Both the position numbers and the translations under genes were made by a program. Positions 17,070 to 24,828 of a DNA stretch of 64,000 bases are shown here, piece by piece. Source of the DNA: CAZKBP01 sp964551015 (GTDB taxonomy: Bacteria > Bacteroidota > Bacteroidia > Cytophagales > Microscillaceae); the NCBI GenBank assembly GCA_964551015.1, contig CAZKBP010000030.1, forward strand, positions 14,377 to 78,376, read 5' to 3'. Position 1 is the stretch's first letter. Every line of letters begins with the position of its first letter. A model generated the notes under the pieces. The model was not told where the DNA came from. It searched no databases and was given only the letters and a program-made list of their open reading frames with translations.

Positions 17070-17918
17070 ATGAGTCATCAAAGTCATTGGGAAAATTTCC
17101 AAACAATTGATTTTCAAAAAATTAGCGAAGCCAGATCACAGCTTCATCAGGCTATCCAAGTGGTAGCCATGGTGGCTCGCTCGCTTTATCCGAAGGTGTC
17201 CGACGATCACTATGCCAATTTGGGTTGGTCGCAAGCATATCAGGCTTTTACGGGGCGTTGCATTCTGGATAATCGTTTTAGTGTTGCGCTGAGGCCGGGC
17301 GATTTTACTTTATTAATTTTTGATAATGGCGGGATTCGCTGTGAATTCCCGATGAACGGCAAAACCCAAGACCAAGCTTTTGATTTTTTAAAAGCAGAAC
17401 TGGGTAAATTGGGCGCAGATGTTTCTAAATTTAATACGGAGCTACCTTACGAAATACCAGCGCATCCGACCGGAAAAGGGGAGCCTTTTTCTTTCAAATA
17501 CCCCGAAGCTTTTGAAGAAATTAGGAAATATTTTTCAGATGCGGATTTCGTGCTGAAAGAGGTTCGCCACGAAGAAGAGGGAGCCAGTGAAGTGCGTAGT
17601 TGGCCGCATCATTTTGACTTTGCTACCCTTATCATCACCGAGGAACACGAAGACCCCGAAAAGGCCAAGAGCGTGGGAGTAGGTCTCTCTCCCGGAGACG
17701 AACATATGACTGAACCTTATTTTTACGTAACGCCTTGGCCCTATCCCGAAGCTGAATTGGTCAAGAAACATGAGCTTCCCGCTGGGCAGTGGCAAACCGA
17801 AGGCTGGGTGGGTGCGACCTTATCAGGTTCTGAAATTTTAAAGGCTGAAAATCAAAAAGAAATCACTGAATCCTTTATCCATGTAGCCATGGAGGCTTCT
17901 AAACGTTTGTTGATATAA
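17070..17918 (+). CDS. Conserved hypothetical protein, soluble
   Basis: The 282-aa protein has no signal peptide or membrane segment. The N-terminal half begins with a helix (SQLHQAIQVVAMVARSLYP) and a DHYANLGWSQAYQAFTGRCI stretch. The C-terminal half has striking aromatic/His motifs, WPHHFDFATLII and SPGDEHMTEPYFYVTPWPYP, which look like a conserved active or binding site. I recall such motifs from uncharacterised DUF families but cannot name the family with confidence. It starts just after repeat copy 1 and precedes the DUF547 gene by 118 bp. Confidence 0.75.
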   Translation: MSHQSHWENFQTIDFQKISEARSQLHQAIQVVAMVARSLYPKVSDDHYANLGWSQAYQAFTGRCILDNRFSVALRPGDFTLLIFDNGGIRCEFPMNGKTQDQAFDFLKAELGKLGADVSKFNTELPYEIPAHPTGKGEPFSFKYPEAFEEIRKYFSDADFVLKEVRHEEEGASEVRSWPHHFDFATLIITEEHEDPEKAKSVGVGLSPGDEHMTEPYFYVTPWPYPEAELVKKHELPAGQWQTEGWVGATLSGSEILKAENQKEITESFIHVAMEASKRLLI

Positions 17919-18036
17919 TCCACAGTGGAGGGTTTCTTTTAAGTTGGTAAGAAATGTTAGCTAAATTTTCATCGCTTGTCCAGCTTATTGACTGTTGCCT
18001 GTCGACCGTGGTCTGTGGACAAAAACTGCTTAAAAT

Positions 18037-18750
18037 ATGCCTACTTCCACCCTCCAAACCGATCTTTTGGTACTTTCTCAGGGTTTGTTAAGGGCTGCTA
18101 AGCTAGATCAGCCTTATCAGGCAATAAGAGAAAGCTTGGCAAATGCATCTTGGCAAGATTTATTAGTACAACTGGATACCCAGGACAAGAAGCTTGTCTT
18201 TTGGATCAATCTCTACAATGCTTTCGTACAAATTATCTTGAAAGAACAACCAGAGCTTTATCACCAATCTAAACAGCTGTTTACCCAAAAGCTTATCGTC
18301 ATCGCCAATCAAAAAATTAGTTTAGATCTCATTGAGCACGGGATTTTACGGCATTCTCAGTTTAAGTATGGCTTTGGCTATGTGCCTAAGTTGTTTTCTT
18401 CCTCTTTCGAGAAAAAGCTTCGCCTGAAAAAGCGTGACCCACGCGTACATTTTGCCTTGAATTGTGGGGCAGAAAGTTGTCCGCCGATTCTTTTTTATCG
18501 GGTAGAGGCTTTGGAAGAACAATTAGAAACCGCGACCCTGTCTTATCTGGAAAGCGAAACCAAGTACGTAACAGAGAAAAATGAAGTTTGGATTTCTAAA
18601 TTAATGCTCTGGTTTCGGGGGGATTTTGGTGGAAAAAAAGGCATTCTCCAATTTCTAAAAAAATACCAAATCATCCCGAACTCTGCCCGACCTCGACTTC
18701 GCTACCAAAAATATAATCGACAATTAAGCTTAAAAAAATTTGCTGAATAA
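18037..18750 (+). CDS. DUF547 domain protein
   Basis: The 237-aa protein carries the DUF547 signatures KKLVFWINLYNAFVQI (near residue 50), a DLIEHGILR helix, and HFALNCGAESCPPILFY near 138, with the conserved Cys residues. Members of this family are uncharacterised, and some resemble cysteine-active-site folds. There is no signal peptide in this copy. The stop nearly touches the start of the following NrtS-like gene, so the two are probably cotranscribed. Confidence 0.88.
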   Translation: MPTSTLQTDLLVLSQGLLRAAKLDQPYQAIRESLANASWQDLLVQLDTQDKKLVFWINLYNAFVQIILKEQPELYHQSKQLFTQKLIVIANQKISLDLIEHGILRHSQFKYGFGYVPKLFSSSFEKKLRLKKRDPRVHFALNCGAESCPPILFYRVEALEEQLETATLSYLESETKYVTEKNEVWISKLMLWFRGDFGGKKGILQFLKKYQIIPNSARPRLRYQKYNRQLSLKKFAE

Positions 18751-18754
18751 AAAT

Positions 18755-19168
18755 ATGGAAAAAACTTTAAACCCCAACACCAAGAAGCAGTCGCCACGCG
18801 CTGAAAATTTGAATCTCTTCTTTATGCTCGCCTTCGAGCGGCCTACCTTGATGAATAGCATTCGAATAGCGATAATCGTAGGGATCATCTTAAACCTGAT
18901 CAATCAAGGCGATCTGTTAGTGGCGGGCGATTGGGAACACGTTAACAAGGTTAAATTCTTTCTCACCTTTCTGGTTCCTTTCTCGGTATCCACCTATTCG
19001 GCGGGTAAAACCAAGATGAGCTTTATCGTGGGGCAAGTGGCGGGTCTGTCTGCCGAAATCCTTTGCAAAACTTGTGGAGGAAGTAAAATAGTAGAGAAAG
19101 GTGAGATCATAGAAGCTTGTGAAAACTGCGACCCTAAAACCAATTATAAGCTAGTAAAGCAGGTCTAA
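18755..19168 (+). CDS. NrtS-like small membrane protein with C-terminal Cys4 motif
   Basis: I chose the ATG at 18755; a TTG at 18740 overlaps the DUF547 stop. The 137-aa protein has two hydrophobic helices. It contains RIAIIVGIILNLINQGD near residue 50 and FFLTFLVPFSVSTYSAGK near 78, closely like the NrtS family of small nitrate/nitrite transport proteins. After the second helix it adds CKTCGGSKIVEKGEIIEACENC, a Cys4 arrangement that could bind zinc or another metal. The family assignment is from memory of the motif; substrate transport here is inference. Confidence 0.7.
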   Translation: MEKTLNPNTKKQSPRAENLNLFFMLAFERPTLMNSIRIAIIVGIILNLINQGDLLVAGDWEHVNKVKFFLTFLVPFSVSTYSAGKTKMSFIVGQVAGLSAEILCKTCGGSKIVEKGEIIEACENCDPKTNYKLVKQV

Positions 19169-19217
19169 AAAGCTGAGCAAACCAGCGGGATATTTCCAAG
19201 AATAGCTATCTTTGAGT

Positions 19218-19604
19218 ATGTTTACCAGAAAGACTCCTCCCCTTCTCGTGGTGATGCTGGCGGCTTTGCTTTTGTTGCAATCCTGTTATCGCTTGGCCAT
19301 TCTGGTATCCTATCAGTTCAATAAAAATTATATTATTGAAAATTTCTGTGTAAATAAAGCACGACCTCAACTGCATTGTGCAGGGAAGTGCTATTTGCAG
19401 AAACAACTGGCCAAGTCAGAACCAGAGGCATTTCCTGCCGGAAGCCTCAAGGCACAGCTAGAGTTGGTTTGGTTCTATCAAAGTGATGCTTTTTTGGTAG
19501 ATGCCCCTGATCTCTTGTACGTGCTTTTGCCTTCTATTTTCTCCCCCTCTTTTCATCAAAATCCCAGTTTGGTGGATGTTTTTCATCCTCCCCAAACGGC
19601 CTAA
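19218..19604 (+). CDS. Small exported/membrane Cys-rich protein
   Basis: From the ATG at 19218 (TTG at 19212 is less likely) it encodes 128 aa. An N-terminal hydrophobic segment (LLVVMLAALLLLQSC) is followed by a conserved block with three cysteines: ENFCVNKARPQLHCAGKCYL near residues 42-61. This C-N-K-x-R-P-x-L-x-C-x-G-K-C-Y-L pattern recurs in Bacteroidota small proteins coded beside Met/His-rich outer-membrane proteins, as here (next gene). Metal handling, perhaps copper, is a reasonable guess, not shown. It lies between the NrtS-like gene and repeat copy 2. Confidence 0.7.
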   Translation: MFTRKTPPLLVVMLAALLLLQSCYRLAILVSYQFNKNYIIENFCVNKARPQLHCAGKCYLQKQLAKSEPEAFPAGSLKAQLELVWFYQSDAFLVDAPDLLYVLLPSIFSPSFHQNPSLVDVFHPPQTA

Positions 19605-19637
19605 TCATTCATTTCTTATTTGGGTTGTGTAGCGTTT

Positions 19638-19716
19638 ATCTTTAGGCGGCAAAATTCCACTTCTGGAACCTGATTTTATCAGAATCTAAAATTGAAATTC
19701 TTCGCATCTAAACCAA
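19638..19716 (-). repeat. Intergenic repeat element, copy 2 (inverted)
   Basis: Read on the minus strand this copy begins TTGGTTTAGA (19716-19707), contains a degenerate hairpin, then a 25-bp block (19676-19652) identical to 16990-17014, and ends CCTAAAGAT (19646-19638). It lies in the 209-bp gap between the Cys-rich gene and the Met/His-rich outer-membrane protein gene. Copies 1 and 2 bracket four genes. Confidence 0.75.
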
Positions 19717-19813
19717 AAACTCTCAGACAACCTCATCATTTATTTTTTATCCTGAAAATGAAAGCCATTTTCAGGACATGAATTCTATTATCAAATCTCA
19801 AAAATTGCATACA

Positions 19814-20875
19814 ATGAAATTTTTAAATATATTTTTCTTATTTTCTTTGCTTTTTAGCCACTTTTCAGGGGCACAAGACCTAAGGCCAGATAGCCACGCT
19901 CCAATAGGTGTAATGGGCGACCATACCCACGCCAAGGGCGAATGGATGCTTTCTTACCGTTATATGCACATGCAGATGGAAGGCAATCGAGTGGGTACAG
20001 ACGAAATTTCACCCGAAGAAATCGTAACGACTGTGCCCAACCGTTTTGCTGGTCTGCCGATGCAACCGCCTACACTCCGAGTCGTGCCTACGGAGATGAG
20101 TATGGATATGCATATGTTTGGGGTGATGTACGCTCCCACGGACTGGCTCACGCTCATGGCCATGACGATGCTGACGCGTAAAGAGATGAACCATATTACC
20201 TTCCAAGGGGGTATGGGAACCAATCGCTTGGGCAACTTTACTACGCTGACCAATGGTTTGGGGGATACAAAAATCAGCGGGCTTTTCCGAGTTTTGAAAA
20301 AAGAAAATCACCGTCTGCATTTGAATGCCGGCCTAAGTATTCCCACGGGTTCTGTTAGCGAGGAAGATCGTATTCTAACACCGATGGACGCGCAGCCTGA
20401 GGTTCGGCTACCTTACCCGATGCAGTTAGGTTCGGGTACGTTTGATCTTTTGCCAGGAATCACGTATGCTGCTTATCAAGGGCGCCTTGCCTGGGGCGCA
20501 CAAGTAACGGGAGCACTTCGTTTAGGTGAAAATGACGAAGGCTATTCCTTCGGAAATGCTCTGGATTTGACCAGTTGGGGAAGTTACCGTATTTTGCCTT
20601 GGCTGAGTACTTCGCTGCGTTTGGCTTATCATTACTTGGGAGAAATTGACGGAATAGATGATCAAATCGTGGCTCCTGTACAGACTGCGAATCCTGATTT
20701 TCAAGGCGGCCAACGTTTGGATGCTTCTTTGGGTGTAAATTTGGTAGGTCTGGGAGGATGGATCAAAAACCACCGCCTTGCTCTGGAATTTGACCTACCC
20801 GTTTATCAAGACTTAAATGGGCCTCAGTTGGAGGTAGATTATAATCTAACTGTGGGTTGGCAGTTTGCCTTTTAG
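19814..20875 (+). CDS. Met/His-rich outer-membrane beta-barrel, possibly copper-linked
   Basis: I chose the ATG at 19814 because it gives a clean signal peptide (ends SHFSGAQ). The track-length start at 19778 adds 12 residues in front of it. The mature protein reads as a beta barrel with alternating strands ending in a terminal Phe (LTVGWQFAF). It has unusual Met/His clusters: MGDHTHAKGEWM, YMHMQMEG and MSMDMHMFGVM, then MAMTMLTRKEMNH. Such clusters commonly bind Cu(I)/Cu(II). It resembles outer-membrane proteins annotated simply as transporter near copper genes. The neighbour upstream is the Cys-rich small protein. The role is inferred. Confidence 0.78.
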   Translation: MKFLNIFFLFSLLFSHFSGAQDLRPDSHAPIGVMGDHTHAKGEWMLSYRYMHMQMEGNRVGTDEISPEEIVTTVPNRFAGLPMQPPTLRVVPTEMSMDMHMFGVMYAPTDWLTLMAMTMLTRKEMNHITFQGGMGTNRLGNFTTLTNGLGDTKISGLFRVLKKENHRLHLNAGLSIPTGSVSEEDRILTPMDAQPEVRLPYPMQLGSGTFDLLPGITYAAYQGRLAWGAQVTGALRLGENDEGYSFGNALDLTSWGSYRILPWLSTSLRLAYHYLGEIDGIDDQIVAPVQTANPDFQGGQRLDASLGVNLVGLGGWIKNHRLALEFDLPVYQDLNGPQLEVDYNLTVGWQFAF

Positions 20876-20893
20876 ATTTCGGTAGCTAATATT

Positions 20894-20962
20894 GAGCGGT
20901 CAGTTTTCAGTCAAGACTTAGGCCATCAGGTTGTATGTGTCTTTTCTGAAAACTGATCGCTC
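20894..20962. terminator. Large inverted repeat between convergent genes
   Basis: GAGCGGTCAGTTTTCAG (20894-20910) pairs with CTGAAAACTGATCGCTC (20946-20962), matching 16 of 17 bases around a 35-nt loop. It fills the gap between the plus-strand barrel gene and the minus-strand PAS gene and probably stops transcripts from both sides. Confidence 0.65.
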
Positions 20963-20969
20963 TGTTTCT

Positions 20970-21467
20970 CTAATTCAGAGCGTGCTCGAAAGCAATGTAG
21001 TTAATCAGTTTTTCTTCCTTATCAAACACAGGATGCCCTTGGATATGACATGTATAGGGCTTACCACTTTTGCGATAGTTAGTAATTTCGGCCTCGAAGG
21101 ATTCAGAAGCCATGACTGCATCACGAATTTGGGCTTTGGCTTTGGCTTCCGTACCCACTCCCTGTAAAATTTTTGGGTTTTTCCCCATCACTTCTTCCTT
21201 GGTATAGCCCGTCATAGAATAAATATTCGAGCTGGCGTAAATAATTGTCTGCTCAAGATTGACCACAAGAATGGTATCATCCTTTGTAAATAAAGCATTA
21301 TCTAGATTCCAATCTATTCGCCATTTTTGCTGATTTGAAATATTGCGCAAATTATACAAGTCTTTCTGCTTTTGATTAACTTCTGCTTGAAACAAAGCAC
21401 ATACATCCCAGCAAGTAAGTGGGCTGTAAAAACTTTGCTTATAAGTCTTCTGTGTATGAGTGGTCAT
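20970..21467 (-). CDS. Single PAS-domain protein
   Basis: In this 165-aa protein residues 60-165 form a PAS domain: ILVVNLEQTIIYASSNIYSM, TGYTKEEVMGKNPKILQG, and a PAC-like end FEAEITNYRKSGKPYTCHIQ. The GKNPKILQG segment aligns with the LOV motif GRNCRFLQG, but the photoactive Cys position is Pro, so flavin photochemistry is not expected. There is no kinase or output domain, so it would act by binding another protein. It is convergent with the barrel gene and monocistronic. Confidence 0.85.
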   Translation of the reverse strand: MTTHTQKTYKQSFYSPLTCWDVCALFQAEVNQKQKDLYNLRNISNQQKWRIDWNLDNALFTKDDTILVVNLEQTIIYASSNIYSMTGYTKEEVMGKNPKILQGVGTEAKAKAQIRDAVMASESFEAEITNYRKSGKPYTCHIQGHPVFDKEEKLINYIAFEHALN

Positions 21468-21863
21468 ATATCGAGTTGGTCTGTAGTCAGGGGAAATATA
21501 AATAAGTACGTGTAAACTATGAGCTTAATACAATGACAATCTGTTCGAAATGATTGTTTTAAAAAAGATCAAATTGACCTATTTCTGTAAAAACGGCAAA
21601 AATATCTTCTATGTAATGAATTTGGTAATTTTTGCGCGTTACCACATAGCAAGCGTAATTGATACACATAGCCCGCAAATAAAACGTTTATTTGCTGTCG
21701 AAGTTTTACTATAATAAACTTTATTGATTAGGATACTTTTTTATGTTAAGCACTTGCCCAATCTGCCAAAACTAAGCTTAAATTCTAAAATAACCAAAAA
21801 GGCGACTTTTTATGCGGTTGATTATTTTTTATTTTTTGGATAAGGTAACACCCATTTATTATT

Positions 21864-21879
21864 TTTAGACTAAACTAAA
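21864..21879. promoter_or_regulatory. Candidate metal-regulator operator (TTTAG-N6-CTAAA)
   Basis: TTTAGACTAAACTAAA is a dyad with perfect TTTAG/CTAAA half-sites, placed directly upstream of the -33 element of the TonB receptor promoter. It resembles the TTAGG-type boxes bound by DtxR/IdeR/MntR-family iron or manganese regulators. A partial second copy, TTTAGCTTAGTCT, starts at 21932 and reaches the start codon region. The regulator family is inferred from shape only. Confidence 0.45.
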
Positions 21880-21886
21880 AATTATT

Positions 21887-21918
21887 TTTGTCTAGCATAA
21901 ATAATTTCATTAGCTTTG
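21887..21918 (+). promoter_or_regulatory. Promoter of the TonB receptor gene
   Basis: TTTG at 21887-21890 and TAGCTTTG at 21911-21918 are separated by 20 nt, a good match to the Bacteroidetes -33/-7 pattern. The ATG at 21951 follows 32 nt later. Confidence 0.6.
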
Positions 21919-21950
21919 TATAAATAAGTAATTTAGCTTAGTCTGTGAAA

Positions 21951-24317
21951 ATGAAAAAAAGTTTAAAACTATGGGCAGTTTTATGCTGTCTGATTTTCAA
22001 ATTGAATGCTCAAGAATACGGCAAAATTCAGGGAAAAATAAGCGCCGGAGGCCAGCCTTTAGCCTTTGCCAGCATTCAAATTTTGGGCACACAACTCGGC
22101 ACGACCAGCGATGAGCAAGGTAACTATCTCCTCGAGCAAGTGCCCTTCGGAAAGCAAACGCTCAAAACCAACCTCATTGGTTATCAGCAACATACGCACA
22201 AAGTATTTGTCGAAGCCCATCAAATCCACACCGTTGATTTCAGTTTAGAAGAAGATAATTTGGGATTGAACGAAGTGGTGGTTAGCGCGACCCGCTATGA
22301 ACGTAGTCGGGAAGAAGCACCCGTGGTTGTCCACGTGTTGGGCTCCAAGCTTTTCAACGCTACTCAGTCCATCACGCTTTCTGAAGGTTTGAATTACAAG
22401 CCGGGCGTGCGCGTGGAGACCAATTGCCAAAACTGTGGTTTTACCCAAGTACGTCTCAATGGCTTAGAAGGAGCCTATTCTCAGATTCTTATCAATAGCC
22501 GCGCAATTTTTAGTGCCTTGAATAGCGTCTATGGTCTGGACCAAATCCCTACCAACATGGTAGAACGGGTAGAAATTGTACGCAGTGGAGGTTCTGCCCT
22601 TTTTGGCTCTAATGCGATTGCGGGCACGATTAATATCATCACCAAAGAACCCGTGGAAAATACTTGGCAAGTCGGAAGCAATTTTGCCCTGATTGATGGA
22701 AGCGAATTAGATCATACCCTCAATTTTGATGCTTCTTTGGTCAACGAGGAACTGAATACTGGTATTACCCTCTACGGGATGTATCGCGACCGAGATGCTT
22801 ATGACGCCAACGAGGACGGCTTTACCGAGATTACCAGATTAGAAAACAATACCTTTGGGGCAAAAGCTTTTCTCAAGCCTAGCGACTACAGCAAGCTCAG
22901 CCTAGATTTTTCTTTTATCCGAGAATATCGCCGAGGGGGAGATCGCTTGAATTTGGCTCCACACTTGACCGATATTACCGAAGAGCTTGACCACAACACC
23001 CTCATCGCAGGCTTGACTTACGATCAATTCACGAAAAGTCGGGAAAGTAAGTTTTCTACTTATATTTCCGTTCAGACTACACAGCGAGATAGCTACTACG
23101 GGGGGCTGGGTGGTGGACGTACTACCGCGGATAGTTTGCTCGCACTGAACGCCTACGGCAACACAAAAGACCTGGCCTTAGTAGGCGGCGTGCAATTTAC
23201 CCATTATTTTGCTTCCGAAGATGTACTGACTTTGGGAATAGAAAATCAATTTAGCGACGTGCAAGACGATATTCCGGGCTATAATCGCCTCATCGACCAG
23301 CAGGTGCATACGCTCGGCTTGTATGGACAATACGAGTGGACGATTACCGACCGCTGGAAAGCGTTGTTGGGCGCCAGATTTGACCGTACTCGCGTAGATG
23401 GCCTCTATGACATCGGTAATATAAGGCGACAGACAGAAGTGCAAACCAGCGTATTTAGCCCTCGCCTTACGATGCTATACGATATCAGCCCAAGTTTACA
23501 ATTCCGAGGGGGCTATGCCCGTGGCTTTCGTGCGCCTCAGGCGTTTGACGAAGATTTACATATTTCTTCGGTGGGGGGAGAACCTCAATTTGTCATATTA
23601 GCTGATGATTTGGAAAAAGAACTGTCAGATGCATTTACAGCTTCCCTAAACTTCACGAGAAATCTGGGCAGGGTACAAACCAATTTTTTGGTAGAAGGCT
23701 TTTATACCAATTTAAAAAATCCCTTCACGATCGTAAGCACAGGATCAGTTTTGGCCAATGGTTCTATTCTGGAAGAGGTACGAAACGGCCAGCAGGCTTC
23801 CGTGGCCGGAATCAATTTTGAAGCCAGTCTCTCCCCTTCTTCTGCTTTCTCTTTTCAAGCGGGCGGCACTTGGCAAAAATCACGCTACCAAGAAACACAA
23901 ATTCTTTTCGAGCCCGAAAATCCGAACGAACTCGAGACGATCGTAAGCACCGACGAATTTGTACGCAATCCCAATCTTTACGGCTATATTACCTCTTATT
24001 GGAATCCTCTGAAAAATTTCAACTTAGACCTCACCGGAACGTTCACGGGTAAGATGGTCGTCCCTCGGGTAGTGAGTGCGTCTGGCTTCTTAGATTTGGT
24101 GGAAAGTAATCCTTTTTGGGATATGAACCTAAAGCTCTCTTATCATTTTGATATTCAGTCAGGCTTTCAATTGGAGTTCAGTGGAGGCTTACAAAATATC
24201 TTCAACAGTTACCAAGGTGATTTTGATACAGGGCCGAGCCGTGATTCAGATTATATCTACGGCCCGGCTCGTCCGAGAACTTTTTTTATAGGTATTAAGC
24301 TTAGAAATTTTCAGTGA
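21951..24317 (+). CDS. TonB-dependent outer-membrane receptor
   Basis: The 788-aa protein starts at the ATG at 21951 (GTG at 21945 is also in frame). Signal peptide (ends LNAQ), then a carboxypeptidase-like beta-sandwich (GKIQGKISAGGQPLAFASIQ). The plug opens with the TonB-box region LNEVVVSATRYERSREEAP and includes GGSALFGSNAIAGTINIITK. A 22-strand-type barrel ends in a terminal aromatic region (FFIGIKLRNFQ). The plug holds a paired-Cys motif, NCQNCGFTQVRLNGLEGAYS, that suggests a metal or haem-type ligand. It is followed after 1 bp by a periplasmic thioredoxin gene. Uptake of a metal complex is inferred, with support from the operator-like upstream box. Confidence 0.93.
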   Translation: MKKSLKLWAVLCCLIFKLNAQEYGKIQGKISAGGQPLAFASIQILGTQLGTTSDEQGNYLLEQVPFGKQTLKTNLIGYQQHTHKVFVEAHQIHTVDFSLEEDNLGLNEVVVSATRYERSREEAPVVVHVLGSKLFNATQSITLSEGLNYKPGVRVETNCQNCGFTQVRLNGLEGAYSQILINSRAIFSALNSVYGLDQIPTNMVERVEIVRSGGSALFGSNAIAGTINIITKEPVENTWQVGSNFALIDGSELDHTLNFDASLVNEELNTGITLYGMYRDRDAYDANEDGFTEITRLENNTFGAKAFLKPSDYSKLSLDFSFIREYRRGGDRLNLAPHLTDITEELDHNTLIAGLTYDQFTKSRESKFSTYISVQTTQRDSYYGGLGGGRTTADSLLALNAYGNTKDLALVGGVQFTHYFASEDVLTLGIENQFSDVQDDIPGYNRLIDQQVHTLGLYGQYEWTITDRWKALLGARFDRTRVDGLYDIGNIRRQTEVQTSVFSPRLTMLYDISPSLQFRGGYARGFRAPQAFDEDLHISSVGGEPQFVILADDLEKELSDAFTASLNFTRNLGRVQTNFLVEGFYTNLKNPFTIVSTGSVLANGSILEEVRNGQQASVAGINFEASLSPSSAFSFQAGGTWQKSRYQETQILFEPENPNELETIVSTDEFVRNPNLYGYITSYWNPLKNFNLDLTGTFTGKMVVPRVVSASGFLDLVESNPFWDMNLKLSYHFDIQSGFQLEFSGGLQNIFNSYQGDFDTGPSRDSDYIYGPARPRTFFIGIKLRNFQ

Positions 24318-24318
24318 T

Positions 24319-24801
24319 ATGCGCCCACATTTGTTAGTTATTATTTTGATTCTTAGTCTGCTCGGCTTTCAGAAAAACTTATTTGCCCAGAATCATCGCC
24401 AGATACGCTGGCTTACTTTTGAGCAATTGGAAGATTCACTCGCTCAAAAACCCAAGAAAGTCTTTATTGATTTTTACACAGACTGGTGCACCTACTGCCG
24501 AAAAATGGATCAAGCAGTATTTACTAAAACCGAGGTGATTCAGGCCTTGAATCAAGGTTATTACGCCGTGCGCATGGACGCCGAAACTCGAGATACCATT
24601 CGCTTTGACGGTCAGACTTTTATGAATCGCCAAGCTCATGGACGTGAGAAGGGCATTCACGAATTAGCTTTCCTGTTAGGTCAGCGGGACGGGCAATTTA
24701 TTCCTCCTACTATGCTCGTTTTGGATGAAAAATTTCGGGTGAGGGAAAGAGTGTTTGAATATTTATCCAGCAAAGATTTGTTGAAAATCCTAATCAAATA
24801 A
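24319..24801 (+). CDS. Periplasmic thioredoxin-fold protein
   Basis: The 160-aa protein has a signal peptide (ends NLFAQ) and a thioredoxin domain with the active site DFYTDWCTYCRKMD (CTYC). Strand motifs are KKVFIDFY and QFIPPTMLVLDEKF, with the cis-Pro conserved. It starts 1 bp after the TonB receptor stop, so the two are translationally coupled. A role in reducing the receptor's paired cysteines or its metal ligand is plausible but unproven. Confidence 0.9.
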   Translation: MRPHLLVIILILSLLGFQKNLFAQNHRQIRWLTFEQLEDSLAQKPKKVFIDFYTDWCTYCRKMDQAVFTKTEVIQALNQGYYAVRMDAETRDTIRFDGQTFMNRQAHGREKGIHELAFLLGQRDGQFIPPTMLVLDEKFRVRERVFEYLSSKDLLKILIK

Positions 24802-24828
24802 ATCCAAGAATTTAAGATTGAGTACTGA

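Larger units (their letters stand above)
21468..21950. other. Gene-free control region between PAS gene and TonB receptor
   Basis: About 480 bp, strongly A/T-rich, with no plausible coding frame. It holds a 21-bp near-perfect palindrome at 21675-21695 (arms GCAAATAAA / TTTATTTGC). At its right end it holds the receptor promoter and operator-like sites described separately. Confidence 0.6.

Noticed and set aside
20009..20320. Overlapping antisense frames of about 100 aa in the Met/His-rich barrel gene
   Set aside because: They are shadows created by the codon bias of the real plus-strand gene, which has a signal peptide and barrel features.
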